A stretch of DNA of 64,000 nucleotides from the NCBI RefSeq assembly GCF_013416325.1, contig NZ_JACCGK010000009.1, forward strand, positions 80,463-144,462. Reading direction: 5' to 3'. The position numbers and the translations under genes are program-made. A model generated the notes under the pieces. It did not search any database, was not told the DNA's origin, and saw only the letters and a program-made list of their open reading frames with translations. Below, piece by piece: positions 33,495-42,950 of the stretch; position 1 is the stretch's first letter; each line of letters opens with the position of its first letter. Source of the stretch: Vreelandella sedimenti (GTDB lineage: Bacteria > Pseudomonadota > Gammaproteobacteria > Pseudomonadales > Halomonadaceae).

Positions 33495-35057
33495 CTATTC
33501 GTCATCGGGATACCACACGTAATTCCAGGTCTCGCTAACTGGTTCGCCGTTTAAGGTGAGTCTTAGGCTAACATCGCTGGGTTGATCGCTGGCGGGTAGC
33601 CGGAAGCTGGCTCGCCAGCCATTGTTGGGCAGCGCGGTGACCTGGGGGAGCAGTACCTCACCGTGTTGGGCGCTAATATCTAACTTGACGGGCTGGTCGG
33701 CGGTGAGCTCCTCTAAGGCGCCTCCCTGAAAGTCGACAATAAACTGGCGCTGATCTTGTGAGGCAGAGTCCGCTTGCCCCGGCACCGCCGCATTGCCATG
33801 ACGAGTGCGAATGGCGCGGCCAAGATTATGCGCGTCAGGCTGAGTGTTCAGCGTGTGAGTGAGATAGTGCAGGCGGCGGGATTCGCCAGCATCCAGGGTA
33901 TCGTCCGCCACCCAGTAGGTGACGATATTGTCGTGAGTCTCATCAGGGGTAGGGATTTCGACAAGTTCCACGTGGCCCGGCCCCCAATCATCCAGTGGCA
34001 CAACCCATTGGCTTGGGCGACGGTGATACTGTGCTTCGGTATCCAAGTAGCGGTTAAAATCCCGCTCCCGTTGCATTAATCCAAAGCCTTGAGGGGAGTC
34101 GTCTACAAAGGCGGATGTATGCAGGTGAGATGGGTTACTCAGCGGGCGCCAGATCCACTCGCCGCTACCGGCATGTATCAGTAGGCCATCGGAGTCATGC
34201 ACCTGTGGACGAAAATCGTCCGGCCGCTCGCGGCTTGCCTCACCATAAGTGAACATACTGGTGAGCGGTGCAACGCCCAGCTTGGTAATATCTTGCCGGG
34301 CAAACAGCTCCGCTTCGACCTCGACCTGAGTATTCTCACCGGGTTGGATAACAAAGCGATAGGCGCCGCTGACCGAGGGGCTATCCATTAACGCCAGCAG
34401 TTCAATCTGTTCGGCATCAGCCTCGGGCTTATAGAGCCAAAACTCGCGAAATGCCGGGAACTCTTCGCCATCTGGCGAGGCGGTATCGATCGCCAGCCCG
34501 CGGGTAGAGAGTCCGTAAGCCTGGTCACGCCCCACAATGCGGAAGTAGCTGGCACCGAGAAATACACCAAATTCGTCGGAGTAGTCATCGCTGTTAAGAG
34601 GGTAGTGGAGGCGGAATCCTGCATGGCCGCTGCCGGCTAAGTCTTGCTCTTTCAGTGCGGCGGCGTTGCCATCGTAGGTGTAGTCCTCTGCTGAAAAAGG
34701 CAGGGACGTTACCGTGTCGTTTTCGATAACGTTCAAGGCAATCGGGGTTTGAAACAGAAAGCCGCTATGAAATAACTGTAGGTTAAAAGGACTCTGGTCT
34801 TTCCAGTAGGCGCGTTCGGGATCAAAGCGAATTTGCCGGTAGGTATCGTAGTCAAGCTCACGCAATGCCTCTGGTAAGGTCTCTTCCGGGGCTTGGTAGG
34901 TCTCTTGAGCAAGCTGTTTGGCGCGTTCAATAACCTGCCTGAAATGCGCATCGTCTGCGGCAAACGCTGGCAAGGTCAGCGTACAGCCAATGAACACTAT
35001 CCATTTGCCAGGCCACCACTTGGCAACCGGCCTCTTACCAACTTCATTACAATGCAT
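33495..35057 (-). CDS. opgG: Periplasmic glucan biosynthesis protein OpgG
   Basis: A protein of about 520 residues with a signal sequence (KWIVFIGCTLTLPAFA) and the OpgG/MdoG two-domain beta-sandwich arrangement. Typical segments are YRQIRFDPERAYW, NLQLFHSGFLF, EFGVFLGASYFRIVG and YGLSTRGLAIDT. OpgG is needed in the periplasm to build osmoregulated periplasmic glucans, with the OpgH glucosyltransferase. opgH does not follow here, so it must be elsewhere. The ATG at 35057 has GGAAAGGA upstream; the longer frame to 35135 is unlikely. Confidence 0.88.
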   Translation of the reverse strand: MHCNEVGKRPVAKWWPGKWIVFIGCTLTLPAFAADDAHFRQVIERAKQLAQETYQAPEETLPEALRELDYDTYRQIRFDPERAYWKDQSPFNLQLFHSGFLFQTPIALNVIENDTVTSLPFSAEDYTYDGNAAALKEQDLAGSGHAGFRLHYPLNSDDYSDEFGVFLGASYFRIVGRDQAYGLSTRGLAIDTASPDGEEFPAFREFWLYKPEADAEQIELLALMDSPSVSGAYRFVIQPGENTQVEVEAELFARQDITKLGVAPLTSMFTYGEASRERPDDFRPQVHDSDGLLIHAGSGEWIWRPLSNPSHLHTSAFVDDSPQGFGLMQRERDFNRYLDTEAQYHRRPSQWVVPLDDWGPGHVELVEIPTPDETHDNIVTYWVADDTLDAGESRRLHYLTHTLNTQPDAHNLGRAIRTRHGNAAVPGQADSASQDQRQFIVDFQGGALEELTADQPVKLDISAQHGEVLLPQVTALPNNGWRASFRLPASDQPSDVSLRLTLNGEPVSETWNYVWYPDDE

Positions 35058-35295
35058 GGGCGAAATCCTTTCCGGTGAGGGCCTGCAAAACGCCTGGCCT
35101 AAAGCCAAGCAAAGCGTGAAATTTTTACACAACAACTATACGATAAAATATTACAGTACATGATTATTGCGCTTTTCAGCAGCCTTATTCCTTGCTCTCT
35201 TATCTTGCGATTGGGTACCGCTACTCAACGAGACTGAGCGCTGACAGGTTCTATCTTTGACACTGTAAGCTAAAGTAAGCACAAATGAGGGTGCG

Positions 35296-36894
35296 ATGAG
35301 TCGATTATTACTAATGCTTCTAACGCTGAATTTCTTACTCATCGCGCCACTCTGGTGGCGTTTTGGCGAGATCAGCTCATATTTGCTCGCTTGGGAGGCG
35401 CTTATCATTGCGCCGCTCATGTTGCTGCTCCCTGTCGGCCAAGCGCGCCGCATAGTGTCCATCGGACTCGTTAGTTGGGTGATGTTGGCAACCGCCGCTA
35501 ATCTAGGCACAGCCGCCACCCAAATGGCCTTTGCCCGGCCGCTTAACCTCTATCTTGATGTACCTTTGCTGCGCTCAATTTATCACCTGCTCGTAGGTAA
35601 TGTAGGTCAACCGTTGGCAGTTTGCGCAATGCTGCTGGGGGGTGCCTTGCTGATCGCCATCGCCCTGGTTTTGGCACACCTGATGATGCCACCCGTTGCT
35701 TACTCTGTTAAGCGCCTGTCTGGCGTGGTCGCGTTAACGCTGCTGGTCACTGCCTCTACCGGGGCAGCGCTTGAACTCAATGGAGTACGGCTGATAGAAA
35801 GCGCGCGCTTGCCAGCGGTCGATACCACGCGTTTTCAGTGGCAGCAAATTACCGATACACACGCCGCCCGCCTCGCCTTTACTGCACAGCTGGAGGCTGC
35901 ACCAATGGAGGCGCGACCACTACCGGGATTGGCGGGGCGCAATGTACTGCTCACCTTTATTGAGTCCTACGGTATCACGGCGCTGGAAAACCCACGTTAC
36001 TCCGACGTTTTACTGCCTACTCTAGCCGAGATGCAACAGCGCTTGGGGGAGCATGACCTCCACGTGGTCTCTGGCATGTTGGCCTCACCCATTCGTGGTG
36101 GGCAGTCATGGCTAGCCCACGCGACAGCCCTCAGCGGCCGCTGGATCGACAACCAGCTGTGGTATCAACTGATGTTGGACAGCGGCCACTCCACTTTGAT
36201 CGATGATTTTCGTGCCACTGGTCAGCGAACCCTCAGTGTGATGCCCGCCATTACCCTGGCGTGGCCGGAAGGGGAAGCCTACGGTTTCGATGAAATTGCC
36301 GCAGCGAAAGATATCGCCTACGCCGGGCCTGCTCTCAACTGGGTAACCATGCCGGATCAATTCACTCTCGATTACACCCAGCGCTACTTGCTAGGTGAGA
36401 CACCGGTGTTTGCCCAATTGGCACTGATTTCAAGCCATGCCCCTTGGACGCCGATTCTGCCGGTAGTGGACAATTGGTCATCCATTGGCGATGGGCATAT
36501 TTTTGCCCCCTGGGAGGATGCCGGTGACCCACCAGAAGTGCTGTGGCAGGACATTGAGCGCATTCGTGACCACTATGCCTGGTCGGTGGACTACGCTGTG
36601 AAAGTCACCGGCCGGTGGGCCGAACGTGTAGTGGATGACAATACCTTGATGATAGTGCTGGGGGATCATCAAGCCGCGCCGTTGATTACCGGTGACGATG
36701 CCAGCGCGGCAGTACCGGTGCATATTATTAGTGGCGACCCTGAGCTATTGGCGCCCTTTATAAAGCGTGGCTTTGTTCCTGGCACGTTGCCTACGCTCGA
36801 AGAGTCGAGCGACGCACCAAGAATGAGCCAATTACGCCACTGGCTGCAGGCCGATTTTGGAGAGTTAGCAGTGGATGTAGCCACGGATGTGTAA
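35296..36894 (+). CDS. Membrane-anchored sulfatase/phosphoglycerol transferase-like protein
   Basis: A 532-residue protein with five N-terminal membrane helices (residues 1-160) and a C-terminal alkaline-phosphatase-superfamily domain: NVLLTFIESYGITALE, IRGGQSWLAHATALSG with the probable nucleophile region, and MIVLGDHQAAP near the end. The architecture is that of LtaS, OpgB or EptA enzymes, which add phosphoglycerol or phosphoethanolamine to envelope sugars. It is divergent from opgG, so decoration of periplasmic glucans is a reasonable inference. Confidence 0.75.
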   Translation: MSRLLLMLLTLNFLLIAPLWWRFGEISSYLLAWEALIIAPLMLLLPVGQARRIVSIGLVSWVMLATAANLGTAATQMAFARPLNLYLDVPLLRSIYHLLVGNVGQPLAVCAMLLGGALLIAIALVLAHLMMPPVAYSVKRLSGVVALTLLVTASTGAALELNGVRLIESARLPAVDTTRFQWQQITDTHAARLAFTAQLEAAPMEARPLPGLAGRNVLLTFIESYGITALENPRYSDVLLPTLAEMQQRLGEHDLHVVSGMLASPIRGGQSWLAHATALSGRWIDNQLWYQLMLDSGHSTLIDDFRATGQRTLSVMPAITLAWPEGEAYGFDEIAAAKDIAYAGPALNWVTMPDQFTLDYTQRYLLGETPVFAQLALISSHAPWTPILPVVDNWSSIGDGHIFAPWEDAGDPPEVLWQDIERIRDHYAWSVDYAVKVTGRWAERVVDDNTLMIVLGDHQAAPLITGDDASAAVPVHIISGDPELLAPFIKRGFVPGTLPTLEESSDAPRMSQLRHWLQADFGELAVDVATDV

Positions 36895-36973
36895 CAGGAA
36901 TGACTGCTGGGGCAAGTGTTACCTCTGATTCTCGATCAGTCACCGTTTCAAACACAATGACAAGGACGCAGCA

Positions 36974-38383
36974 ATGATTCAGCCAGTGATTTTAAGTGGC
37001 GGCAGCGGCACGCGGCTCTGGCCGCTTTCCCGAGAGCAGATGCCGAAACAGTTTTTGCGCTTCACTTCCTCCCAGAGTCTGCTCCAGCAAACCCTAAGCC
37101 GCTTAGCTGGGCTAACCGACACAGCGCCAATGCTGATGGGGCATCATAGTCACCGCTTTTTAATGGCCGAACAGCTGCGCGAAATGGATCAAGCCGCTAC
37201 CCTGGTGCTTGAACCTGAAGGCCGCAATACCGCTCCGGCGCTTGCTTGTGCGGCGCTGTTGGCGCGTCAGTCCGGCGATGATCCGCTACTGCTAGTGCTC
37301 CCGGCTGATCATGTGATTGGTGATGTCCAGGCGTTTCAACATAGTGTTTCACTGGCCGTGTCGTTAGCTGAAGCGGGTTTCCTCGTAACTTTTGGCGTTG
37401 TGCCCACACAGGCTGAAACGGGTTACGGCTATATAGCGTGCGGGGAGCCGCTGGAAGGAGGTCATCATCTGGCGGCCTTTATTGAAAAACCCGATGCCAA
37501 GCGGGCGACAGCGTTAGTAGACAGCGGCGATTACCTATGGAACAGCGGCATGTTTCTACTTCGCGCTTCAAGCTACTTAGGTCAGCTAAAACGGCTCCAG
37601 CCAAATATGTTGGAAGCCTGTGAAGAGGCAATTAGCAGTGCGCATCATGATTTGGATTTTCTACGTTTGGGTGAAGCGGCGTTTCGCCGCTGTCCTGCAG
37701 ACTCCATCGATTACGCGGTGATGGAGCACTGCGATCGTGCTGCGGTAGTGCCATTGGCTGCCGCTTGGAGCGATATCGGCAGTTTCGATGCGCTATGGTC
37801 AACCGTTACGCCTGACGCGGCGGGTAATGCTACCAAAGGCGATACGTGGTTGACCGACACGCAGGATTCGTTGGTGTTTGGCGAGCACCGCTTGGTGGCT
37901 ACACTGGGCGTGAATAATCTGATTGTCGTGGAGACATCGGACAGCGTACTAGTGGCCCACCGTGATCAGGCGCAGCAGGTAAAGCAGTTAGTCACATCGC
38001 TTACCCAAGCGGGACGTAGCGAACCCTGCACGGCAGCCCAGATCCAGCGTCCCTGGGGCAGCTTTCAGGCCATGGACAGAGGCGAGCGTTATCAGGTCAA
38101 ACGCATTACCGTTAAGCCTGGTGGGCGTTTATCGCTGCAGCGCCACCATCACCGGGCTGAACACTGGATCGTGGTGAGGGGAACAGCGCAGGTAACCCTA
38201 GAAGAGAGTCGCTTTTTGGTAACTGAAAACCAATCCACCTATATACCTATTGGGGCACTGCACCGTCTGGAAAATACCGGCAAAATACCTCTTGAACTGA
38301 TCGAAGTGCAGTCGGGGAGTTATTTGGGCGAGGACGATATCGAGCGTTTAGATGATGTTTACGCCCGTGACAGCCATGAATGA
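36974..38383 (+). CDS. Bifunctional mannose-1-phosphate guanylyltransferase / mannose-6-phosphate isomerase
   Basis: A 469-residue enzyme. The N-terminal nucleotidyltransferase domain has LSGGSGTRLWPLSREQMPKQ, and the C-terminal cupin isomerase domain has LSLQRHHHRAEHWIVVRGTA. It makes GDP-mannose from fructose-6-phosphate via mannose-1-phosphate, together with a phosphomannomutase. The GDP-mannose could feed exopolysaccharide, or possibly the GT4 enzyme in the cluster at 26.8 kb; the latter is speculation. Full family length (ManC/AlgA/CpsB type). Confidence 0.92.
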   Translation: MIQPVILSGGSGTRLWPLSREQMPKQFLRFTSSQSLLQQTLSRLAGLTDTAPMLMGHHSHRFLMAEQLREMDQAATLVLEPEGRNTAPALACAALLARQSGDDPLLLVLPADHVIGDVQAFQHSVSLAVSLAEAGFLVTFGVVPTQAETGYGYIACGEPLEGGHHLAAFIEKPDAKRATALVDSGDYLWNSGMFLLRASSYLGQLKRLQPNMLEACEEAISSAHHDLDFLRLGEAAFRRCPADSIDYAVMEHCDRAAVVPLAAAWSDIGSFDALWSTVTPDAAGNATKGDTWLTDTQDSLVFGEHRLVATLGVNNLIVVETSDSVLVAHRDQAQQVKQLVTSLTQAGRSEPCTAAQIQRPWGSFQAMDRGERYQVKRITVKPGGRLSLQRHHHRAEHWIVVRGTAQVTLEESRFLVTENQSTYIPIGALHRLENTGKIPLELIEVQSGSYLGEDDIERLDDVYARDSHE

Positions 38384-38391
38384 CATCTAAC

Positions 38392-38742
38392 TCACCAAAG
38401 CCAGCTATTAGGGCGTGCCGGTGTTAGCCCTTTGCGAACATCGACCCAGCCGAGTACGCAGCGCACGCCAAGCCATACCGCTAGTAGCGGCCAGAGCAGG
38501 GTGCCGACTATCACAATGCTTAGAAGAAAGGCGATGCAGGCATAGAGCGTGCCGATCCAGAAGGTGCGGATCAGATACCGGTAGTGCTGCTGCAGCCACG
38601 GTGCGGCGTCTTTGCGGTAGACATAGGCGATCACCACGCCGATCAGTAGGGTGATATTGGCAGTGACAATACCCGCTAAGTAAAGCGCGTAAATAATCTG
38701 CGGCGCGCGTATTTCATCGCGGGGAATAGGGAGTTGTGCCAT
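38392..38742 (-). CDS. Small membrane protein (DUF4870-like), copy 1
   Basis: A 116-residue protein with three to four membrane helices, containing IIYALYLAGIVTANITLLIG, VVIAYVYRKDAAPWLQQHYR and YLIRTFWIG. It is clearly paralogous to the 129-residue protein at 39700-40089. Third gene of a minus-strand run that also includes an LpxL-like acyltransferase. Function unknown. Confidence 0.8.
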   Translation of the reverse strand: MAQLPIPRDEIRAPQIIYALYLAGIVTANITLLIGVVIAYVYRKDAAPWLQQHYRYLIRTFWIGTLYACIAFLLSIVIVGTLLWPLLAVWLGVRCVLGWVDVRKGLTPARPNSWLW

Positions 38743-38761
38743 CAGTTCTCTCTTTTTCAGC

Positions 38762-39697
38762 CTAATAAAGACGATAGTCGCGGAAGTTGGCTAATTGCTG
38801 CTGCTCCTGCACCACTTTGCGGTAGCGCTTGTACTCCCATTGATACTGTGCGGGCGCTAAGGCAATCGCACTCTCGACGCTGGCATTGACGCCTGTGGCA
38901 GACTGTACATCATTGTCGCTATAGACCCGTGCGTCGGCATCCAGAAAATGGATCTCAAACCCTTTACCAGGAATACGTAGCGCGACGCCGGTGACTACCC
39001 GCGCCTGGGTGCGGGCGACCAATTTCGGGAGCAGGGTGGCGGTGTAAGCCTCGCGACCAAAGAAGGGCGCAAAAACGCCGCTGCCCCAGTCGGGCTCCTG
39101 GTCAGGTAGTATGCCAATCGCTTCGCTGCGTTTAAGGGCTTTAAGTAATGCCGCAACGCCGCGGGGGTTGGTGGGTACCAAACTTGCCCCCATGCGCTCT
39201 CGGCCATGACGAATGACGGGATCAAGGGCGGTGATTTTGGGAGGCTCGTACATGGCGGTGAAAGGAAAATGGCTCGATAGCCAAAAGTTAAGCACCTCCC
39301 AGTTGCCGAAGTGCGGGGCAAGCACAATCACGCCGCGGCCTTCGGTGCGGGCGTTATCGAGTTTGTCGCGACCGTGCACCGCTAAAATGCTGCTCTCTAC
39401 CTTGTTTGGTTCCGCCATCCAGGCGTGCCCCAGTTCCAGCATCGTAGCCGTGGAGTGGCGTAAACTGTGCTGACCGAGAGTTTTACGTTCAGCAATGGAG
39501 ATATTTGGGTAAACAACCGCTAAGTTGCGATCGGTTACCCAGCGCTCACGCTTATTAAAGCGGTAAACCAGGGGGCCTAGCGCCGAAGAAATACGCCACA
39601 GGCGCGCAAGTGGCCAGCGTGACAGTTGACGCCACAGCCAGCTGATCGCACTGGCTTTGGAAAAACGCCTACCGTTATTAGCCCCCTGTGGTGTCAT
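38762..39697 (-). CDS. Lipid A acyltransferase-family protein (LpxL/HtrB-like)
   Basis: A 311-residue protein with an N-terminal membrane anchor region and the HX4(D/E) acyltransferase motif in VIVLAPHFGNWEVLNFW, followed by GILPDQEPDWGSGVFAPFFG, typical of LpxL/LpxM. It adds a secondary acyl chain to lipid A at the inner membrane. The ATG at 39697 is chosen; a longer frame would overlap the preceding gene. It is flanked by two paralogous small membrane proteins on the same strand. Confidence 0.88.
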   Translation of the reverse strand: MTPQGANNGRRFSKASAISWLWRQLSRWPLARLWRISSALGPLVYRFNKRERWVTDRNLAVVYPNISIAERKTLGQHSLRHSTATMLELGHAWMAEPNKVESSILAVHGRDKLDNARTEGRGVIVLAPHFGNWEVLNFWLSSHFPFTAMYEPPKITALDPVIRHGRERMGASLVPTNPRGVAALLKALKRSEAIGILPDQEPDWGSGVFAPFFGREAYTATLLPKLVARTQARVVTGVALRIPGKGFEIHFLDADARVYSDNDVQSATGVNASVESAIALAPAQYQWEYKRYRKVVQEQQQLANFRDYRLY

Positions 39698-39699
39698 CG

Positions 39700-40089
39700 T
39701 TAAATCAACCAAGTGTCTACATTGGAGGGCGCACGTTTCTCTTGTAGCCCTTTGAAGCCTTTAACACAACGAATGATCAGCCAAACTGCTAACGGTAGCA
39801 TAAGCAGGAAACCGATCAGAATCGCGGATAAGAGCAAGCAAACGAGCCCGTATACCATCCCTATCCAAAAGGTACGAATTTGATAGCGGTAATGCTCGTC
39901 AAGCCACACAGGGCCTTTGCCTTTATAGACGTAGGCGATAACTACACCAATAATCGAGGTAAAACCAAGTATAAAACTGGCTAGATAGAGGGCGTAAATC
40001 ACCATGGCCATGGTTGTGTCGGGTTGGGAGCTCTGCTCTCCGTTGACGACTTGGCCGCCGAGTGGGGATTCACTTTCGTTATCAAGCAT
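39700..40089 (-). CDS. Small membrane protein (DUF4870-like), copy 2
   Basis: A 129-residue protein with a polar N-terminal stretch and three to four helices: MVIYALYLASFILGFTSIIG, VVIAYVYKGKGPVWLDEHYR and YQIRTFWIG. The paralogue at 38392-38742 shares the VVIAYVY, HYRY and IRTFWIG blocks. The ATG at 40089 has AAGGAAAC upstream. It lies 2 bp before the acyltransferase gene, so co-expression is certain to be close. Confidence 0.8.
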   Translation of the reverse strand: MLDNESESPLGGQVVNGEQSSQPDTTMAMVIYALYLASFILGFTSIIGVVIAYVYKGKGPVWLDEHYRYQIRTFWIGMVYGLVCLLLSAILIGFLLMLPLAVWLIIRCVKGFKGLQEKRAPSNVDTWLI

Positions 40090-40204
40090 AACGTTTCCTT
40101 TCGATAAATCTGTATAAGTGCTGCAGCGAGAGATGATGCCCATTGCATATCAGTGCGCGCTATTTAAGCGCGATATATAATACCTTGATTCATTAGACTT
40201 AGCA

Positions 40205-40588
40205 TTAACGCGAAGTGGGGCGGCAAATCTCTAGCAGGTTGCCGTCCGGGTCACGCAGGTAGATGGATTCAATCGGGCCATTGGCGCCTTGGCGGGCGAC
40301 GGGGCCTAGCTCTACGTCTATCGCCAGCGCATCTAAATGCTGCTTGAACTCATCCAGCGGCAGCTGGCAGCGCAGGCATAAGTCCAGGCTGCCAGGGGTG
40401 GGTGTGGCTGAAATGGGGGCAATATCGGTGTCGGTTTGATGTAGGCGAAGCGCCGTATCACCGAGCATTAAATCGACCCGTTGGGCGTCGCGATAGCGCA
40501 CGTCTAAGCCCAAAACACGCGAGTAAAAATCGACTGCGCGACCCATATCGGTCACGGTTACAACAAGATGATCCAGACCTGATAGCAT
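40205..40588 (-). CDS. VOC-superfamily (glyoxalase-like) metalloenzyme
   Basis: A 127-residue vicinal-oxygen-chelate protein: LDHLVVTVTDMGRAVDFYSR at the start and YLRDPDGNLLEICRP at the end, with paired beta-alpha-beta modules. The first His and last Glu are metal ligands of the family. The ATG at 40588 has AAGGAAGG upstream. Substrate unknown. It is divergent from a methyltransferase gene, with 40 bp between starts. Confidence 0.85.
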   Translation of the reverse strand: MLSGLDHLVVTVTDMGRAVDFYSRVLGLDVRYRDAQRVDLMLGDTALRLHQTDTDIAPISATPTPGSLDLCLRCQLPLDEFKQHLDALAIDVELGPVARQGANGPIESIYLRDPDGNLLEICRPTSR

Positions 40589-40628
40589 GCCACCTTCCTT
40601 AATACGTAACGATAAGCCAGAGAATACG

Positions 40629-41273
40629 ATGATGCGCTGCTGTCCGCTCTGTGTGGAGCCCACTACTGCGCCCTACCACCGGGATCGGCGTCGTGACTAC
40701 TACCAGTGTGCCACGTGCAAGCTGGTATTTGTCCCCCCTGAGCAGCATTTAAGCGCCACTGCAGAAAAGGCCGAATACGATAAACATCAAAACTCGCCGC
40801 ATGATACGGGATACCGGCGTTTTTTAGGGCGTTTATTTACCCCGCTGTTAGCTAAACTCGAACCCAACGCCCGCGGTCTCGATTTTGGTTCAGGGCCAGG
40901 GCCGACGCTGTCGGTTATGTTCGCAGAGCAGGGGCACCCGATGGCTATTTACGACCTTTTTTACGCCCCCGATGCCTCAGTTTTGACACAAATATATGAT
41001 TTTATCACCGCCACAGAGGTTGTTGAGCACTTGGCGCAGCCCGGTAAGGTGCTTACGCAGTTGGCAGCCCAGCTCGCGCCAGATGGCTATCTGGGGTTAA
41101 TGACCAAGCGCGTCACTTCGCCGGAGGCTTTTGCCCGCTGGCACTATATTAGCGACCCCACCCATATCAGCTTTTTTAGTGAGGAGACCTTCCGTTGGTG
41201 GGCACACAAGAATAGTTTAGTAGTGGAATTTCCTGGGCCAGACACGGTTATTCTACACAAAACGCTAACGTGA
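40629..41273 (+). CDS. Class I SAM-dependent methyltransferase with N-terminal zinc ribbon
   Basis: A protein of about 214 residues. The N-terminal CPLC ... YYQCATCKLVF pattern is a small four-cysteine zinc ribbon, and the catalytic part begins with GLDFGSGPGPTLSVMF (motif I) and FITATEVVEHL. It resembles Methyltransf_23-type enzymes. The substrate is unknown. Two adjacent ATGs (40629, 40632) are possible starts and the ribosome site is weak. Confidence 0.8.
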   Translation: MMRCCPLCVEPTTAPYHRDRRRDYYQCATCKLVFVPPEQHLSATAEKAEYDKHQNSPHDTGYRRFLGRLFTPLLAKLEPNARGLDFGSGPGPTLSVMFAEQGHPMAIYDLFYAPDASVLTQIYDFITATEVVEHLAQPGKVLTQLAAQLAPDGYLGLMTKRVTSPEAFARWHYISDPTHISFFSEETFRWWAHKNSLVVEFPGPDTVILHKTLT

Positions 41274-41453
41274 ATAATTGTAACGTTAGAAAAGCATTGA
41301 CTTTACCCCCTTTGGGGCAATAATTGCGCGCCGCTATCCCGGCCTGACTCGATGTGCCAGGTGAGATGACGGTTCCTGTGGACACGCTGAGTAGCGTTTT
41401 TACGCCTGTTTTCAGTCCTTGGTTTCACCACTTTTAGGCAAGACGAGGTTTTC

Positions 41454-42827
41454 ATGTCGCGGCAACTGCTAGCCATGGCGCTGGCGCCCCTGTTAGGGCT
41501 CTTCATTCTCGGGATTGGCAACGGTTTTCTTGCCACCTTAATTACCGTGCGCTTGGATGCTGCCGGTGAGTCGGCCACGGTAATCGGTATTGTCTCGTCG
41601 GCTTACTTTATCGGTTTAGCGTTGGGCGCAATGGTGAATGACCGCCTGTTGCTGCGCATCGGTCATATTCGCGCTTACGGCAGTTTTGCCTCATTAGTAG
41701 CCGTCACGGTGCTGTTGCAAGGCTTGTTCTTCGATCCTTGGGCCTGGTTTGTACTGCGCCTTATCGGCGGCTGGGCCACGGTAGGGGTTTATCTGGTTAT
41801 CGAAAGCTGGCTGCTCACGTCAGGCGACCAGAAGGTTCGCGGCCGCCTACTGGCGCTTTACATGATTTCGCTTTACGCCGCCGGTGTATTGGGCCAACTG
41901 CTGCTGGGTGTGACCAATGCCATGGGCGTCACTGCGCCCTTTATGGTGATTGGGCTATTGGCCTCGCTCTCTGTGCTACCTATGGCGATGATTCCTCGCG
42001 TATCACCGATTATGGAGCACGCCGAACCGCTTCCCCCGCACCGGTTGATCACCCTGACGCCCACCGGTGTGATGGGTAGTTTAGGCTCCGGGATGGTGGT
42101 AGCCGCAGCGTATACGCTGCTCCCGCTCTATTTACAGCGCATTGGCATGAGTGTCAGCCAAGTGGGGCAGATGATGGCAGTGGTGATTATGGGCGCGATG
42201 CTGCTGCAGTACCCGATTGGCCGCTGGTCGGATCGCCATGACCGACAAATGGTGCTGATTGGCATTAGCGGTTTCTGTGTGCTGATCTCGGCGGCGATGC
42301 TCTGGCTGCCGCTCTCTACGCCGCTGTTGGCGGTACTGCTATTTTTGCTCGGCGGTGGGGTGTTCGCGCTTTATCCGGTGGCGGTGAGTCACGCCGCCGA
42401 CCGCGCACCCGCAGGGGCGCTGGTACGCATGAGCCAGGGCCTGTTGTTGATTAACTCAATTGGCGCCACGATCAGCCCGCTGATGATCTCCCCGGTGATG
42501 ACTGTAATGGGCGATGCGGGTCTGTTCTGGGCCTTCGGCTCACTAAGTCTATTCTTCTTTATGTTCTTCTCCTGGCGGCGTAGCGTGCGTCCGGCGCCTG
42601 TGCCTGTGGCACCCTTTACACCGACTACGCCAATGACGGCAGCAGGCGCCGAGCTAGTGGTGACCGAAGAGTTAATGCAGGGGGCCCTGGAACACGAGCA
42701 CTTAGAGGATCTCTCAGATGCCGTATGGGACGTCGACGCCGCTGAACCGGTGGTAGGGCCGCCCGCGGAAGATGAGAGCCATATCACTTATTATGATGAT
42801 GTGGAGCAAGCAAGTGAGCGAAAATAA
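41454..42827 (+). CDS. MFS transporter (YcaD/UMF-type)
   Basis: A 457-residue protein with 12 membrane helices and a long acidic cytoplasmic tail (from about residue 395). The N-terminal half has IVSSAYFIGLALGAMVNDRL and RLIGGWATVGVYLVIESWLL, typical of the YcaD-like MFS group. The repeat A-loop QYPIGRWSDRHDR is in the second half. Substrate unknown. Confidence 0.82.
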   Translation: MSRQLLAMALAPLLGLFILGIGNGFLATLITVRLDAAGESATVIGIVSSAYFIGLALGAMVNDRLLLRIGHIRAYGSFASLVAVTVLLQGLFFDPWAWFVLRLIGGWATVGVYLVIESWLLTSGDQKVRGRLLALYMISLYAAGVLGQLLLGVTNAMGVTAPFMVIGLLASLSVLPMAMIPRVSPIMEHAEPLPPHRLITLTPTGVMGSLGSGMVVAAAYTLLPLYLQRIGMSVSQVGQMMAVVIMGAMLLQYPIGRWSDRHDRQMVLIGISGFCVLISAAMLWLPLSTPLLAVLLFLLGGGVFALYPVAVSHAADRAPAGALVRMSQGLLLINSIGATISPLMISPVMTVMGDAGLFWAFGSLSLFFFMFFSWRRSVRPAPVPVAPFTPTTPMTAAGAELVVTEELMQGALEHEHLEDLSDAVWDVDAAEPVVGPPAEDESHITYYDDVEQASERK

Positions 42828-42915
42828 AGATGGGTGAAGACGCTAATCATAGCGGGTGATACCTTGGGCTAATGGTGTGGGCAAGAGAGTGTTACTACTA
42901 TCAAGGGCACACTTT

Positions 42916-42929
42916 CAAACAATTGTTTA
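42916..42929. promoter_or_regulatory. PsrA-like operator upstream of the beta-oxidation genes
   Basis: CAAAC-AATT-GTTTA contains the exact palindrome AAACAATTGTTT (42917-42928) and fits the (G/C)AAAC-N2-4-GTTT(G/C) consensus known for the fatty-acid-responsive TetR regulator PsrA, apart from the last base. It lies 22 bp before the acyl-CoA dehydrogenase start. A second, looser match (AAAACGAACGCTTTC) precedes the acyl-CoA ligase near 44826. Confidence 0.5.
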
Positions 42930-42950
42930 ATTTTCAGCCCGAGGTTCGCT

